Of a stretch of 11,976 nucleotides of DNA, positions 1-7,340 are shown piece by piece. Position numbers and translations under genes: made by a program. Below the pieces are notes generated by a model, which saw only the letters and a list, made by a program, of their open reading frames with translations, had not been told where the DNA came from and ran no database searches. The DNA is from Thermoplasmatota archaeon (GTDB lineage Archaea; Thermoplasmatota; E2; DHVEG-1): contig JAUWIE010000044.1 of the NCBI GenBank assembly GCA_030605515.1, forward strand, positions 1 through 11,976, written 5' to 3'. Within the stretch, counting starts at the first letter, position 1, and each line of letters starts with the position of its first letter.

Positions 1-67
1 GCATGTTTATTGATTTGTTGTTATTATCAAGTTAGGCTGGTTTAGTCTGTCATTTAACTATCGGCTC

Positions 68-502
68 TTATTTATTGTCAAGCAGTTCAATTATCTCCTT
101 CGTATTGAATACAAGGACTTTAGGTTGTTTCTTAAACAATTTATCATTAGACCAAATGGGATAACCTAGCATAAGCGCAAGAGCAAAAAAATCTATGTCT
201 TTTACAAACTCTTTATATTCGTGTTTAGAAAACTTGCTTGCGATTTTTAAAGCCTCTGGAAATGATGGAGAATATTCTTCTAAAGAAATGAATTCAACCT
301 TCAATGCTAGCTCTTGCTTTAATTTCTTAAATCGGTCTTTTGATACTGAGGTTTTTTTCATTATTTCTGAAGAGTATCTGTTGATTTCTTCTAATGCATA
401 TTCTGGTGAGAATAGTTGAACTGGCGTATCTAATAAATTTCTGAAAACGGAATCTTTCCAGAAGAAGGTAAATAAAACATTGGAATCAACAACCAGTTTC
501 AT
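68..502 (-). CDS. vapC: PIN-domain ribonuclease toxin, VapC-like
   Basis: A 144-residue protein with the PIN-domain layout. The N-terminal strand VVDSNVLF supplies the first catalytic Asp (D6). Acidic residues E38/E39 follow in FSPEYALEEI, then D102/D104 in VKDIDFFALAL, and the last acidic position D120 in IWSNDKLF. These four positions form the Mg-binding nuclease site in PIN proteins. VapC toxins usually cleave tRNA or rRNA, but the target cannot be read from sequence. The length is typical for the family. The ATG overlaps the TGA of the upstream antitoxin-like gene by four bases (ATGA), the usual translational coupling of vapBC operons. The protein is assigned as VapC-like from the motif set and the neighbour; no particular VapC subfamily is claimed. 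The gene looks intact. Confidence 0.85.
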   Translation of the reverse strand: MKLVVDSNVLFTFFWKDSVFRNLLDTPVQLFSPEYALEEINRYSSEIMKKTSVSKDRFKKLKQELALKVEFISLEEYSPSFPEALKIASKFSKHEYKEFVKDIDFFALALMLGYPIWSNDKLFKKQPKVLVFNTKEIIELLDNK

Positions 503-741
503 ATCAATCCTTTCTTCTTCAATTTCTCAAGTCGATTTCTCCTTGATTCTCTTTGTGCTTCTACAGCCCATTCAGAGAATGATTCTTCCTGGTTTATTTT
601 CTTTAACATTTCTTCTTTCCAGGATAGCTTCTTAACTTTTTTTTCAATGGATTTCCTTATAAATGCAGACCAATTTACTTCAGAGAACTTCTTCATTAAT
701 GCCCTTGTTTCCTCAGATATGGATAATGTTACAGATACCAT
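499..741 (-). CDS. vapB: Ribbon-helix-helix antitoxin, VapB-like
   Basis: About 80 residues. The N-terminal stretch MVSVTLSISEETRALMKKF, then NWSAFIRKSIEKKVKKL, matches the beta-strand/helix/helix pattern of ribbon-helix-helix DNA-binding antitoxins. The Lys/Arg/Glu-rich C-terminal half (residues ~40-80) would be the toxin-wrapping tail. A GTG two codons upstream (at 747) is an alternative start; the ATG at 741 is preferred because MVSV begins directly with the DNA-binding strand. An AGGT lies ~10 bases upstream of the ATG. It ends inside the start codon of the toxin gene, as expected for an antitoxin-first vapBC operon. Such pairs normally autoregulate by binding their own promoter, and the palindromic A/T box at 776-793 is a candidate site. 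Function is inferred from fold pattern and synteny, since RHH antitoxins diverge quickly. Confidence 0.75.
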   Translation of the reverse strand: MVSVTLSISEETRALMKKFSEVNWSAFIRKSIEKKVKKLSWKEEMLKKINQEESFSEWAVEAQRESRRNRLEKLKKKGLI

Positions 742-775
742 GTTCACATAACCTGTGTATAAACATAATCACGTT

Positions 776-793
776 AAAATATTTAAATATTTT
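776..793 (-). promoter_or_regulatory. Palindromic TATA-like box of the vapBC pair
   Basis: AAAATATTTAAATATTTT is a perfect 18-bp palindrome lying 35-52 bases upstream of the antitoxin ATG. It contains a good archaeal TATA-like core (TTTAAATA). Its position would put transcription start roughly 10-25 bases ahead of the ATG. The symmetry would also suit a dimeric RHH autorepressor. This is a sequence-only prediction. Confidence 0.5.
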
Positions 794-810
794 GGTTCTG
801 ATAGATAAAA

Positions 811-1052
811 TCCCAAATTTTGAACAACATAATTCCCAAGGTCCTAAATATTGAACAACGTAGGTCTCGCATTCTGGAAATATTTTAGGTCTCAAATATT
901 AGAAATAAAATGGGTCATGAATTCTGGAAATTGGTTTAGGAGGGATTTTTATTTTTGGTCTCGTATATTTGAAAGGTCTAAATCAAATTCTGAAGGTGTG
1001 TTTTTTAGGAGTAGAAAGGGAGGTGCAGATCTCAGATATTGGAAAAGTCTAA
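811..1052. repeat. Degenerate ~25-bp interspersed/tandem repeat array
   Basis: Seven to nine diverged copies of a unit resembling GGTCTCnnATTnTGGAAA. Clear copies begin near 840, 863, 888, 913, 957, 975 and 1028, and an earlier half-related unit begins at 811. The first intervals are regular (23, 25, 25 bases); later ones are irregular (44, 18, 53). The period is not a multiple of three and no credible protein crosses the array, so the repeat exists at the DNA level. The units are too diverged and too closely spaced for a CRISPR. Possible roles include a multi-site protein-binding array, an old iteron-like element, or decayed mobile DNA. The array lies upstream of the antitoxin gene. Confidence 0.55.
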
Positions 1053-1094
1053 GGGGTGGTGGCCTCTATTGATGTTTGAGGTTTGTTGGATTTT

Positions 1095-1107
1095 GGTTGG
1101 TGGTTGG
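1095..1107 (+). other. G-rich tract with potential two-tetrad quadruplex
   Basis: GGTTGGTGGTTGG has four GG runs separated by TT, T and TT, inside a strongly G/T-rich stretch (about 1051-1130). The spacing is close to known two-quartet quadruplex formers, but the one-base central loop makes it uncertain. No gene is evident here on either strand. Confidence 0.3.
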
Positions 1108-1148
1108 CTGATGGTTTTTAATAATGGGTTTTTTATCATGTTTGGGAT

Positions 1149-1249
1149 GGTACTTGAGCAAATATGTCCAAGGAAGTCTACATCTCTCCCACTTCACAAC
1201 CAGATAATTGTTGTCTGATCAGCTATGGAGATATTTGCCTCCTCGGTAC
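1149..1249. repeat. Imperfect long inverted repeat in gene-free region
   Basis: The left arm at 1149-1169 and the right arm at 1227-1249 are near reverse complements. The core GGAnATATTTGC matches at 11 of 12 positions, and both outer ends carry GGTAC. The 57-base spacer includes a small dyad (CAGA at 1201-1204 with TCTG at 1214-1217) and the palindrome CTGATCAG (1215-1222). It could be a structured RNA, a small transposon remnant or a replication/recombination site. Nothing shows transcription. Confidence 0.35.
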
Positions 1250-1333
1250 ATGATGATGAATTGGTTGTTGTCTAAATCTATCAATTATACATTCTAAAAT
1301 TATGTGCTTTTTTGTTTTATATGGGGATATGAA

Positions 1334-1450
1334 TTACTAATATATTTGTAGTAAAATCGTATTTTATTACTATTATGTTAGTGATATACGTACATTATAG
1401 TACTATTACGTTAGTAAAGTTTTTATACTTACGATGTGTTTATAGTATAA
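1334..1450 (+). promoter_or_regulatory. Promoter with four spaced dyads ahead of the ATPase gene
   Basis: Three related dyads share TACTA/TAGTA arms: 1334-1354 (TTACTA, nine bases, TAGTAA), 1367-1384 (TTACTA, six bases, TAGTGA) and 1400-1417 (GTACTA, six bases, TAGTAA). A fourth, TTATACT (1423-1429) with AGTATAA (1444-1450), directly abuts the start codon. Dyad centres are about 31, 33 and 28 bases apart, roughly three helical turns. A TATA-like TTTTTATA at 1420-1427 lies about 25-32 bases before the ATG. That spacing predicts a leaderless transcript, and no Shine-Dalgarno sequence is visible. Confidence 0.55.
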
Positions 1451-1451
1451 T

Positions 1452-2930
1452 ATGGTCGATTCGAAAGTTGAGATAAATATAATACGGGCTCTGAATGAAC
1501 AAAATTCCTGGTGGACTCAAGGAACGCCTTCAGAAAAACATGCTAAAAAATTTAGGCGAAATGATTTTTATCCAATTAGTAAAGAGATGGAAAAAAGAGA
1601 AATTACGGCGATAATCGGTCAAAGGCAAGTAGGAAAAACAACTGTACTTTATCAACTTGTAGAATTTTTAATTAATGAAAAAAAAGTTAATCCACAGAAT
1701 ATTCTCTACTTCTCCTTTGATAACCCTTTTGCAGGTATTGCACAGAAGGAGTCTGAGAATTTAATAAATGACATTCTGGATATTTATTCTGTAAATATAC
1801 TAAAAAGTTCTTTTTCAAAGCTTGAAAACAACATCTATATATTTTTTGATGAAGTTACTAAATTTAGGAATTGGAGTGAGATTTTAAAAGGTTGGTATGA
1901 TCTAAAATACCCGATAAAGTTTGTTATTTCAGACTCATCTAGCTCCAGTATATTTAAAGGTAGCTCTGAGTCACTTGTTGGACGGATAAGTATTGATATA
2001 ATGTTATCTTTTAAGTTTATTGATTGCGTTAGATACAAAAATCAAGATGCATCCGTTAATAGTATCTTGAATAAAATTAATTGGGATTTACAGGATTCTT
2101 TTCTCCGTTTAGTTGCTGGCGGAGACCCGGATAGAATTTTTTCTTTTTTAAAAAAGTTTTATGCAGATGTTGCAAGCATGGAAAATGAGTTTAAAACCTA
2201 TCTTAGAGAATATATGTTGAAAGATGGTTTTCCTGAGCTTTTAGATATGGATATTATTGACTGTAGAAAAAAGTTGTATGATTATATAAGTTTAACCTTA
2301 CAGAAAGATTTATTGAGAGTTTTTGATATTAGAAACCCAAAGGCTTTAGAGGATTTAACTTCTTTTATTGCTACCGAATCTTCACAGCTGTTTGTTAATG
2401 AGAATATGGCAAATAATCTATCAATAACTGATGATACCGTGAAAGAATATCTTGATTATTTAGAATCTGTTTTTTTGATTTCAAGAGCGGAATTCTATTC
2501 GAAAAGTAGAGCATCTAGAATAAGAAAACAGGATAAAATTTATCTAAACAATATAGGTCTTAGAAACACCCTAGTTAATAGATTAAATGAAAGTTTGTTT
2601 ACTGATGAAAAAGAATTAGGAAAAGTAGCTGAAATCTTGGTTCACGATCATTGTAAAAAATTGTTTTGTTTAGACCTTGTAAACCCCAAGCTTTATTATT
2701 GGAAGAACAAAAATGGTAAAGAGGTAGATATAATTGCAGAGGTAAAAAACAAAGCAGTTCCTATAGAAGTAAAATATAAAAATAGTATTTCTTCTGATGA
2801 TCTCAAGGGGATTAATTCGTTTATCTTGGAAAAGAAGGGATCATTTGGTTTTGTTATAACAAAGGATGTGATTGACAAAAAAGATAGTTTGGTTTTTGTT
2901 CCTTTGTGGATGTTTTTGTTATTGTGCTAG
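1452..2930 (+). CDS. AAA+ ATPase with DUF4143 C-terminal domain (COG1373-type)
   Basis: A 492-residue protein. The Walker A loop is GQRQVGKTT at residues 56-64 and Walker B is IYIFFDEV at 128-135. A sensor-1-like strand, KFVISDSSSSS, follows at 156-166. The conserved GR of the family is LVGRIS (R178). Residues ~300-350 look like the winged helix of DUF4143. The C-terminal part resembles a PD-(D/E)xK fold, with GKVAEILV (E394), KEVDIIAE (D426) and PIEVKYK (E439, K441). Proteins of this type occur in multiple copies in many archaea and are often linked to accessory DNA; their biochemical role is poorly defined. It has its own dyad-rich promoter and is probably monocistronic. One deviation: the usual GSSS after sensor 1 reads DSSS here. 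Whether the nuclease-like domain is active cannot be told from sequence. Confidence 0.9.
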   Translation: MVDSKVEINIIRALNEQNSWWTQGTPSEKHAKKFRRNDFYPISKEMEKREITAIIGQRQVGKTTVLYQLVEFLINEKKVNPQNILYFSFDNPFAGIAQKESENLINDILDIYSVNILKSSFSKLENNIYIFFDEVTKFRNWSEILKGWYDLKYPIKFVISDSSSSSIFKGSSESLVGRISIDIMLSFKFIDCVRYKNQDASVNSILNKINWDLQDSFLRLVAGGDPDRIFSFLKKFYADVASMENEFKTYLREYMLKDGFPELLDMDIIDCRKKLYDYISLTLQKDLLRVFDIRNPKALEDLTSFIATESSQLFVNENMANNLSITDDTVKEYLDYLESVFLISRAEFYSKSRASRIRKQDKIYLNNIGLRNTLVNRLNESLFTDEKELGKVAEILVHDHCKKLFCLDLVNPKLYYWKNKNGKEVDIIAEVKNKAVPIEVKYKNSISSDDLKGINSFILEKKGSFGFVITKDVIDKKDSLVFVPLWMFLLLC

Positions 2931-2968
2931 TCAACCAACGAGGTATGAAAAAATCATAGTTCTTAGAG

Positions 2969-3010
2969 CCAATTCTACCCTTAAGAATAGTCATTCCTTC
3001 TCATTTTTTT
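2969..3010 (+). terminator. Possible terminator of the ATPase gene
   Basis: A weak dyad (TTCTTA near 2960-2970 with TAAGAA near 2982-2987) is followed by a seven-T run at 3004-3010. Archaeal termination depends mainly on the T-tract. The hairpin is weak and may be fortuitous. Confidence 0.3.
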
Positions 3011-3119
3011 ACATTCGGGACAACTGTTGATATTTAAAGGTAAAAATGTAATGAAACTAAAAACCCTATAAGATACAACTGGTTTTACATAATATAACGA
3101 AAATAACAAATTACTTATG

Positions 3120-3174
3120 TTTATTTAATGATAAGCAATTTGAGAATAGGAGAGAAACACTTGGGTGATTTACT
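3120..3174 (+). promoter_or_regulatory. TATA-like box and ribosome binding site of cysM
   Basis: TTTATTTAA at 3120-3128 is a plausible TATA-like box about 47-55 bases before the ATG. GGTGAT at 3164-3169 is a good archaeal Shine-Dalgarno sequence, five bases from the ATG at 3175. This supports the chosen start. Confidence 0.5.
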
Positions 3175-4083
3175 ATGAGCATTTTATCTGTGATTGGAAA
3201 TACTCCACTTATTGAAATAACAAATCTTAATGGTAATTCTAATGTTAAAATTCTAGGGAAATTCGAAGGTGCAAATCCGGGTGGTTCAGTAAAGGATAGA
3301 CCAGCTTATTATATGATTAAGAAAGCTGAGGAAACTGGTGAGTTAAACCATAATAAGACAATTCTTGAAGCAACTTCAGGTAATACTGGGATTTCTCTTG
3401 CGATGATCGGTGCTGCAAAAGGATATCCGGTTACTCTTGTAATGCCTTCTTGTGTTAGTGTTGAAAGACAACGAGTTTTAGAGGCATTTGGAGCTGATGT
3501 TACTCTTACTCCTGGTTGTGATGGTACAGATGGTGCTATTCGTAAAGCACATGAATTTTTAAAAAGTGATCCTGAAAAATATTTTATGCCTAATCAATTT
3601 GAAAATAATAATAATGTTCTTGCTCATTATGAGACAACCGGGCCCGAGATTTATACTCAGACTAATGGACAAGTTGATGTTTTTGTTGCTGGAATGGGTA
3701 CAACAGGGACTCTTATGGGTATTGGTAAATATTTAAAAGAAAAAATACCAAATATAAGAATTGTTGGAGTTGAACCTGTGGAAGGTCATACTATTCAAGG
3801 ATTAAAGAACCTAAAAGAGAGCATTATTCCAGGTATTTTTGATATTAATATTATTGATGAAAAAATCACTGTTGAAGATGATGAAGCTTTTGAAATAACA
3901 AGATTACTTACAACAAAAGAAGGGATTTTCGTTGGTATGTCTAGTGGCGCAGCGGTATCTGGTGCTTTAAAAATAGCTAAAAAGATGAATTCTGGTACTA
4001 TCGTTGTAGTTCTTCCTGATCGCGGTGATCGTTATTTGAGCACTACATTGTTTAAGTCAATATGTGCGAAATGTCCACCATGA
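3175..4083 (+). CDS. cysM: Cysteine synthase, CysM-like PLP enzyme
   Basis: A 302-residue fold-type II PLP enzyme. It should form cysteine from an activated serine (O-acetylserine or O-phosphoserine) and a sulfide donor in the cytoplasm. Seen in the sequence: IGNTPLIEI at the N terminus, the Schiff-base lysine K40 in GGSVKDR, the substrate loop TSGNTG (67-72), the phosphate-binding GMGTTGT (173-179), and SSGAA (256-260) with the PLP-ring-binding Ser. ERQRVLEAFGAD and PDRGDRYLST are closer to the CysM than the CysK subtype, which is the basis for the symbol. Length is normal. The extreme C terminus SICAKCPP carries a CxxC that I do not recognise as a general CysM feature. It is convergent with the cohesin gene, 24 bases away. 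The in vivo substrate cannot be decided from sequence. Confidence 0.9.
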   Translation: MSILSVIGNTPLIEITNLNGNSNVKILGKFEGANPGGSVKDRPAYYMIKKAEETGELNHNKTILEATSGNTGISLAMIGAAKGYPVTLVMPSCVSVERQRVLEAFGADVTLTPGCDGTDGAIRKAHEFLKSDPEKYFMPNQFENNNNVLAHYETTGPEIYTQTNGQVDVFVAGMGTTGTLMGIGKYLKEKIPNIRIVGVEPVEGHTIQGLKNLKESIIPGIFDINIIDEKITVEDDEAFEITRLLTTKEGIFVGMSSGAAVSGALKIAKKMNSGTIVVVLPDRGDRYLSTTLFKSICAKCPP

Positions 4084-4107
4084 ACTCCTGTAAAATTTTA
4101 GTTAGTG

Positions 4108-4944
4108 TTATTTTTTGTTTTTAATTGTAATTGAGATTAATACAAGTATAATTATTGCAATAATCGTCCCAATACCTAGTGAATACCAAACAGTATTATC
4201 TAATGATTCATCCTCATCCTTTGAATATTTAGTAAGCGTGTTTGCATCAATATCATAGAGATAATCCCAAATGCCATCTCCATTGCTATCGATTAAATAA
4301 GTATCTTCGTCATATAACTCTGTTTTTGTTTTATTACCTGTTTCATTGTTATAAAAATTATCATATGTACCATCATCATTTTCATCTTCAAGGTGTCCTT
4401 TGATTTCATCATCAATTGTTGGGTTTCCATCTGATGGAGGATCTTGATCTGAATCTTTAACAGTAACTGAAGTATTTTTAGAAGTAAAGGTAAGATCTGC
4501 AAATGAGCTGTTAGTAACTTGGAAGAAAACAAGCTCAAATGTGCATAATCCTGGTTTTATTGCATTGAATGTAAGAGTACAAGCAGTATGGTAATTATCT
4601 GGATATGGCTCTACACTTCTCCATGTTTGAATACCTGTAATATTTCCATCATTGTTATTTATTGTACCATTATCAAAAAATTCAGTCCAATTTGATCCCG
4701 GTGTAACTTTTGTTAACTGTACTATTTCTTGTGAGAATGTTAGAAGATTAATTTCCCAACCTCCTATTTCTTCACTGGTATCTATATACACTGTGATTGT
4801 AAAATCATTACCCTTTGTTACAGTGTTTTCAGATGGTAATAAACCAACTTCGATAGAATCTTCTGCTGTACTAAACGTAGTAAATCCAAAGAGGAATAAT
4901 ACAAATAATAAGAGAGTTATTATCATGCTTTGAAGTTTTTTCAT
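4108..4944 (-). CDS. Membrane-anchored single-cohesin surface protein
   Basis: A 278-residue exported protein. Residues 1-27 are a signal peptide (KK, hydrophobic core, FSTA before the likely cleavage). Residues ~30-163 match the cohesin fold: SENTVTKGNDFTITVYID, IGGWEINLLTFSQEIVQL, KVTPGSNW, then ACTLTFNAIKPGLCTFEL, ending in a last strand (TSVTVKD). A short acidic, Pro-containing linker follows. The Asp/Asn-rich module at 181-230 (DENDDGTYDNFY, then DSNGDGIWDYLYD) is shared with the PKD protein at the far end of the cluster. A membrane span at ~253-273 and a KNKK tail place the cohesin outside the cell. In cohesin families this domain binds dockerins, and the three genes just upstream encode dockerins. 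It lies 38 bases after the beta-helix gene, probably in one transcript. Its own ribosome binding site is weak, suggesting coupled expression. The cohesin call is by pattern, not profile. Confidence 0.82.
   Translation of the reverse strand: MKKLQSMIITLLLFVLFLFGFTTFSTAEDSIEVGLLPSENTVTKGNDFTITVYIDTSEEIGGWEINLLTFSQEIVQLTKVTPGSNWTEFFDNGTINNNDGNITGIQTWRSVEPYPDNYHTACTLTFNAIKPGLCTFELVFFQVTNSSFADLTFTSKNTSVTVKDSDQDPPSDGNPTIDDEIKGHLEDENDDGTYDNFYNNETGNKTKTELYDEDTYLIDSNGDGIWDYLYDIDANTLTKYSKDEDESLDNTVWYSLGIGTIIAIIILVLISITIKNKK
4109..4123 (+). terminator. T-tract terminator candidate for cysM
   Basis: TTATTTTTTGTTTTT starts about 25 bases after the cysM stop codon. It overlaps the Lys-rich last codons of the convergent cohesin gene. 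A T-rich tract of this kind is enough for archaeal termination; no strong hairpin is seen. Confidence 0.4.
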
Positions 4945-4982
4945 TTTTCAAACCCAATTTACCCTCAACAAATATCTTCTAT

Positions 4983-7211
4983 TTAATCCCTATTGATCCA
5001 TGTCAGTCCTGCATCCTGAAAGTTCACCTTACCATCTTGGTTTACATCATACAGGCCATCATAAGGTACCTCACTAGTCCTATGAATCCAAACAAGTCCT
5101 GCATCCTGAAAATTAACCTTACCATCACTATTTACATCATACCTACTACCACCAGTAGTAAACGTGAATGTTTCGTTAGACCAACTTGTTCCATCTGTTA
5201 CATTTACACACCAAGTATATGTAGTGTCTCCCCATATCCAGTCATTACTCAGTGATGGGATATATGCAGCAATGCCATCCCCTACTCCTAGAAAAGAGGC
5301 GAGGGTCTCCCAATTATCATTATGGTTTTTCCAGCGGATATAGACATCCATACTATCTCCATCTGAATCTTCATAATGGATACTTAGTTCAGCAGGTGGT
5401 CTTTCAATGTTTATGTCACCATCTTTTGGGTATTCATCATAAACATATGGAGGATTATTTAGAAGTTGAACAAGTGGTAAAAAATCTCCACCATATTGTA
5501 TGTCTCCTGTAGAATTATAGGGTAGATCTGTATCACCAAGTCCATCAAAATCATGGTCAACACCTGTATAGTCTGACCAATAGTTTCCACCAATAAATGG
5601 TCCATCTAGGATGTTTGTTCCTGGTGTTTTTGAGATATTCCACTTGTTAATTCCTGTATCAATAGCGTTTATTCTGTTTGAAAATCTGTTGTTATATATT
5701 AGGTTATTATTTGAGCTATTATAGAGAGCTAGTCCATTATTATTGTTTAATATCGTGTTTGTATCAAGTGTATTATTTGAGGAAGTTAGTATAAGTATAC
5801 CACTATGATTATTGTCTATGATACTATTATTATATGCCTGACAATTAGAGCAGTAAGAAAGGACTAATCCACTACTCCCAATATTATGGGATTGTAAAAA
5901 TCCAGTATTATTAGTAAGTATGCAACTATTTATTGTGATATTATTACACATTAAAACAATTATTCCAAAGTAATTATCACTAGCATTATTATTCTGAAGA
6001 TTATTTGAGTTTGATTCTGTGCTTAGTATGATACCTGTACTGGGCATTCCTCCGTTTTGCGTACCATTTATACCCGTACTGTTATAAACTGAATTGTTGC
6101 AAATATGATTATTTTTTGAGTATATACCAACGATTCCATAATAATTATCTGAGGCTGTGTTATTTTCAACGCTATTATTGTGTGCAATGGCAAGGTAAAT
6201 GCCACAAATTATAACATTATCATCCCCTATAGGTTTAGTATTATTTATTAAAGAATTACCAGAGATATTGTTATATGTTGAGTTATATAGCATTATACCT
6301 ATACTATTATTATCAACTCTGTTGTTTTTTATGGTATTTTTCTTTGATGTGATATTTGGTCCATCACTCCCACCAAATAATCCAATTCCAATGGAATTAT
6401 TACTAATAGTGTTATCTTCAAAAGTATTATTAGATCCTGCACAGACTATACCACCAGGAGGTGGTCCTTCGAATGGTATTGGACCAATATTTTCAGAGAT
6501 ATGATTTCTTCTAATAGTAGTCAGTGTTGTATTGAATAAAAAGATTCCAATGAAATGATCAGTTATGATATTATCTGATAAATTACAATTATCTCTGTTA
6601 TGTACCATTATACCATATACGTTGTATTGTATGCTAAATCCAGATATTGAAACACCATCTGAAATTATTGAAATGGTAGCGTTTTGTGTACCATTACCAT
6701 TTATTATAGTGGTATTTGCTTCTTCACCGATTAACTTTATTTTTTTATCGATAAGTATTTGTTCATAGTATATTCCATCTGAAACAAACACAGTTCCATT
6801 TTCACATACTGCATTGATGCCTTGTTGTATATTGTTAAAATGATCATATTCCCACCCAGATGTTGACTCGTTATATTCATCATCAACCCAAACAGTACAT
6901 GGTTGACTATCAGAAACAAAAAATGAAACTGTATTTGACAACTGGTTCTCATATCCCAAGAAATAAAAATCCTTCCATTCATATACTATATTGTTACCAT
7001 ACCAAAGACCACTTTTATTATCATCAATATAGATGGAAGTACCTATAGTTTCTTGATCTATCTGTTCTATTGAATTAACATTGTTTTTATCTTGTAATGA
7101 GATTTTTTTATTAGGATTTTGACTAATACCTTGATCAGTGCAAATAATGATTAATAAAATTATTATAATTAATACCAATCCTTTCCTTATGAAGAGTTTA
7201 TTGTTGTTCAA
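4983..7211 (-). CDS. Secreted beta-helix (NosD-like) protein with Ig-like and dockerin modules
   Basis: 742 residues. An uncleaved or cleaved signal segment spans residues ~9-25. After an N-terminal extension comes VWVDDEYN (107-114) and a right-handed parallel beta-helix from ~138 to ~520. The helix has Asn-rich rungs (NNTFEDNTISNNSIGIGL, NNISGNSL, NNLIYNNRF) and many NxS/T sequons. It closes with the NosD/CASH cap GGNYWSDY at 541-548 and DFDGLGDTDLPYN. An Ig/FN3-like module spans ~586-687. The dockerin (690-742) has two calcium loops, DVNSDGKVNFQD (692-703) and DVNQDGKVNFQD (722-733). The only start in frame is TTG at 7211, supported by GGGAGG seven bases upstream. Beta-helices of this kind bind or process polysaccharides; no catalytic site is identifiable here. 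The dockerin should attach it to a cohesin such as the one encoded next. Confidence 0.9.
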   Translation of the reverse strand: MNNNKLFIRKGLVLIIIILLIIICTDQGISQNPNKKISLQDKNNVNSIEQIDQETIGTSIYIDDNKSGLWYGNNIVYEWKDFYFLGYENQLSNTVSFFVSDSQPCTVWVDDEYNESTSGWEYDHFNNIQQGINAVCENGTVFVSDGIYYEQILIDKKIKLIGEEANTTIINGNGTQNATISIISDGVSISGFSIQYNVYGIMVHNRDNCNLSDNIITDHFIGIFLFNTTLTTIRRNHISENIGPIPFEGPPPGGIVCAGSNNTFEDNTISNNSIGIGLFGGSDGPNITSKKNTIKNNRVDNNSIGIMLYNSTYNNISGNSLINNTKPIGDDNVIICGIYLAIAHNNSVENNTASDNYYGIVGIYSKNNHICNNSVYNSTGINGTQNGGMPSTGIILSTESNSNNLQNNNASDNYFGIIVLMCNNITINSCILTNNTGFLQSHNIGSSGLVLSYCSNCQAYNNSIIDNNHSGILILTSSNNTLDTNTILNNNNGLALYNSSNNNLIYNNRFSNRINAIDTGINKWNISKTPGTNILDGPFIGGNYWSDYTGVDHDFDGLGDTDLPYNSTGDIQYGGDFLPLVQLLNNPPYVYDEYPKDGDINIERPPAELSIHYEDSDGDSMDVYIRWKNHNDNWETLASFLGVGDGIAAYIPSLSNDWIWGDTTYTWCVNVTDGTSWSNETFTFTTGGSRYDVNSDGKVNFQDAGLVWIHRTSEVPYDGLYDVNQDGKVNFQDAGLTWINRD

Positions 7212-7215
7212 TTAA

Positions 7216-7260
7216 TGTCCTCCCAAATTCCAAAATTTAATGGCCATATATTATATAAAA
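7216..7260 (-). promoter_or_regulatory. TATA-like box and strong Shine-Dalgarno for the 742-residue gene
   Basis: On the minus strand TTTTATATAA (7260-7251) lies 40-49 bases before the TTG start. GGGAGG (about 7224-7219) sits seven bases before it. The strong ribosome binding site is the reason to accept the rare TTG start. The following cohesin gene has no comparable box, so both genes may use this promoter. Confidence 0.55.
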
Positions 7261-7340
7261 ACATAAATCTTTCTATATGACATGTTTTTTATATTTTATT
7301 AAAAATTTTGATATCTTATTCTAAATAACATGTATTGAGT

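Noticed and set aside
811..1052. CRISPR array
   Set aside because: Units are strongly diverged, nearly contiguous and irregularly spaced, with no constant repeats, unique spacers or cas genes.
851..1072. A 73-codon plus-strand reading frame
   Set aside because: It runs through the DNA repeat array whose period is not a multiple of three, has no ribosome binding site and gives no recognisable protein.
1201..1290. Box C/D-type small RNA suggested by ATGATGA near 1251
   Set aside because: No properly spaced D, D' and C' boxes or terminal stem could be laid out. A single C-box match is expected by chance.
5037..5512. Plus-strand reading frames opposite the dockerin and Ig-like modules, also seen at 7335-7861 and 9195-9449
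   Set aside because: They recur only because the opposite strand carries repeated modules. They lack promoters and ribosome binding sites.
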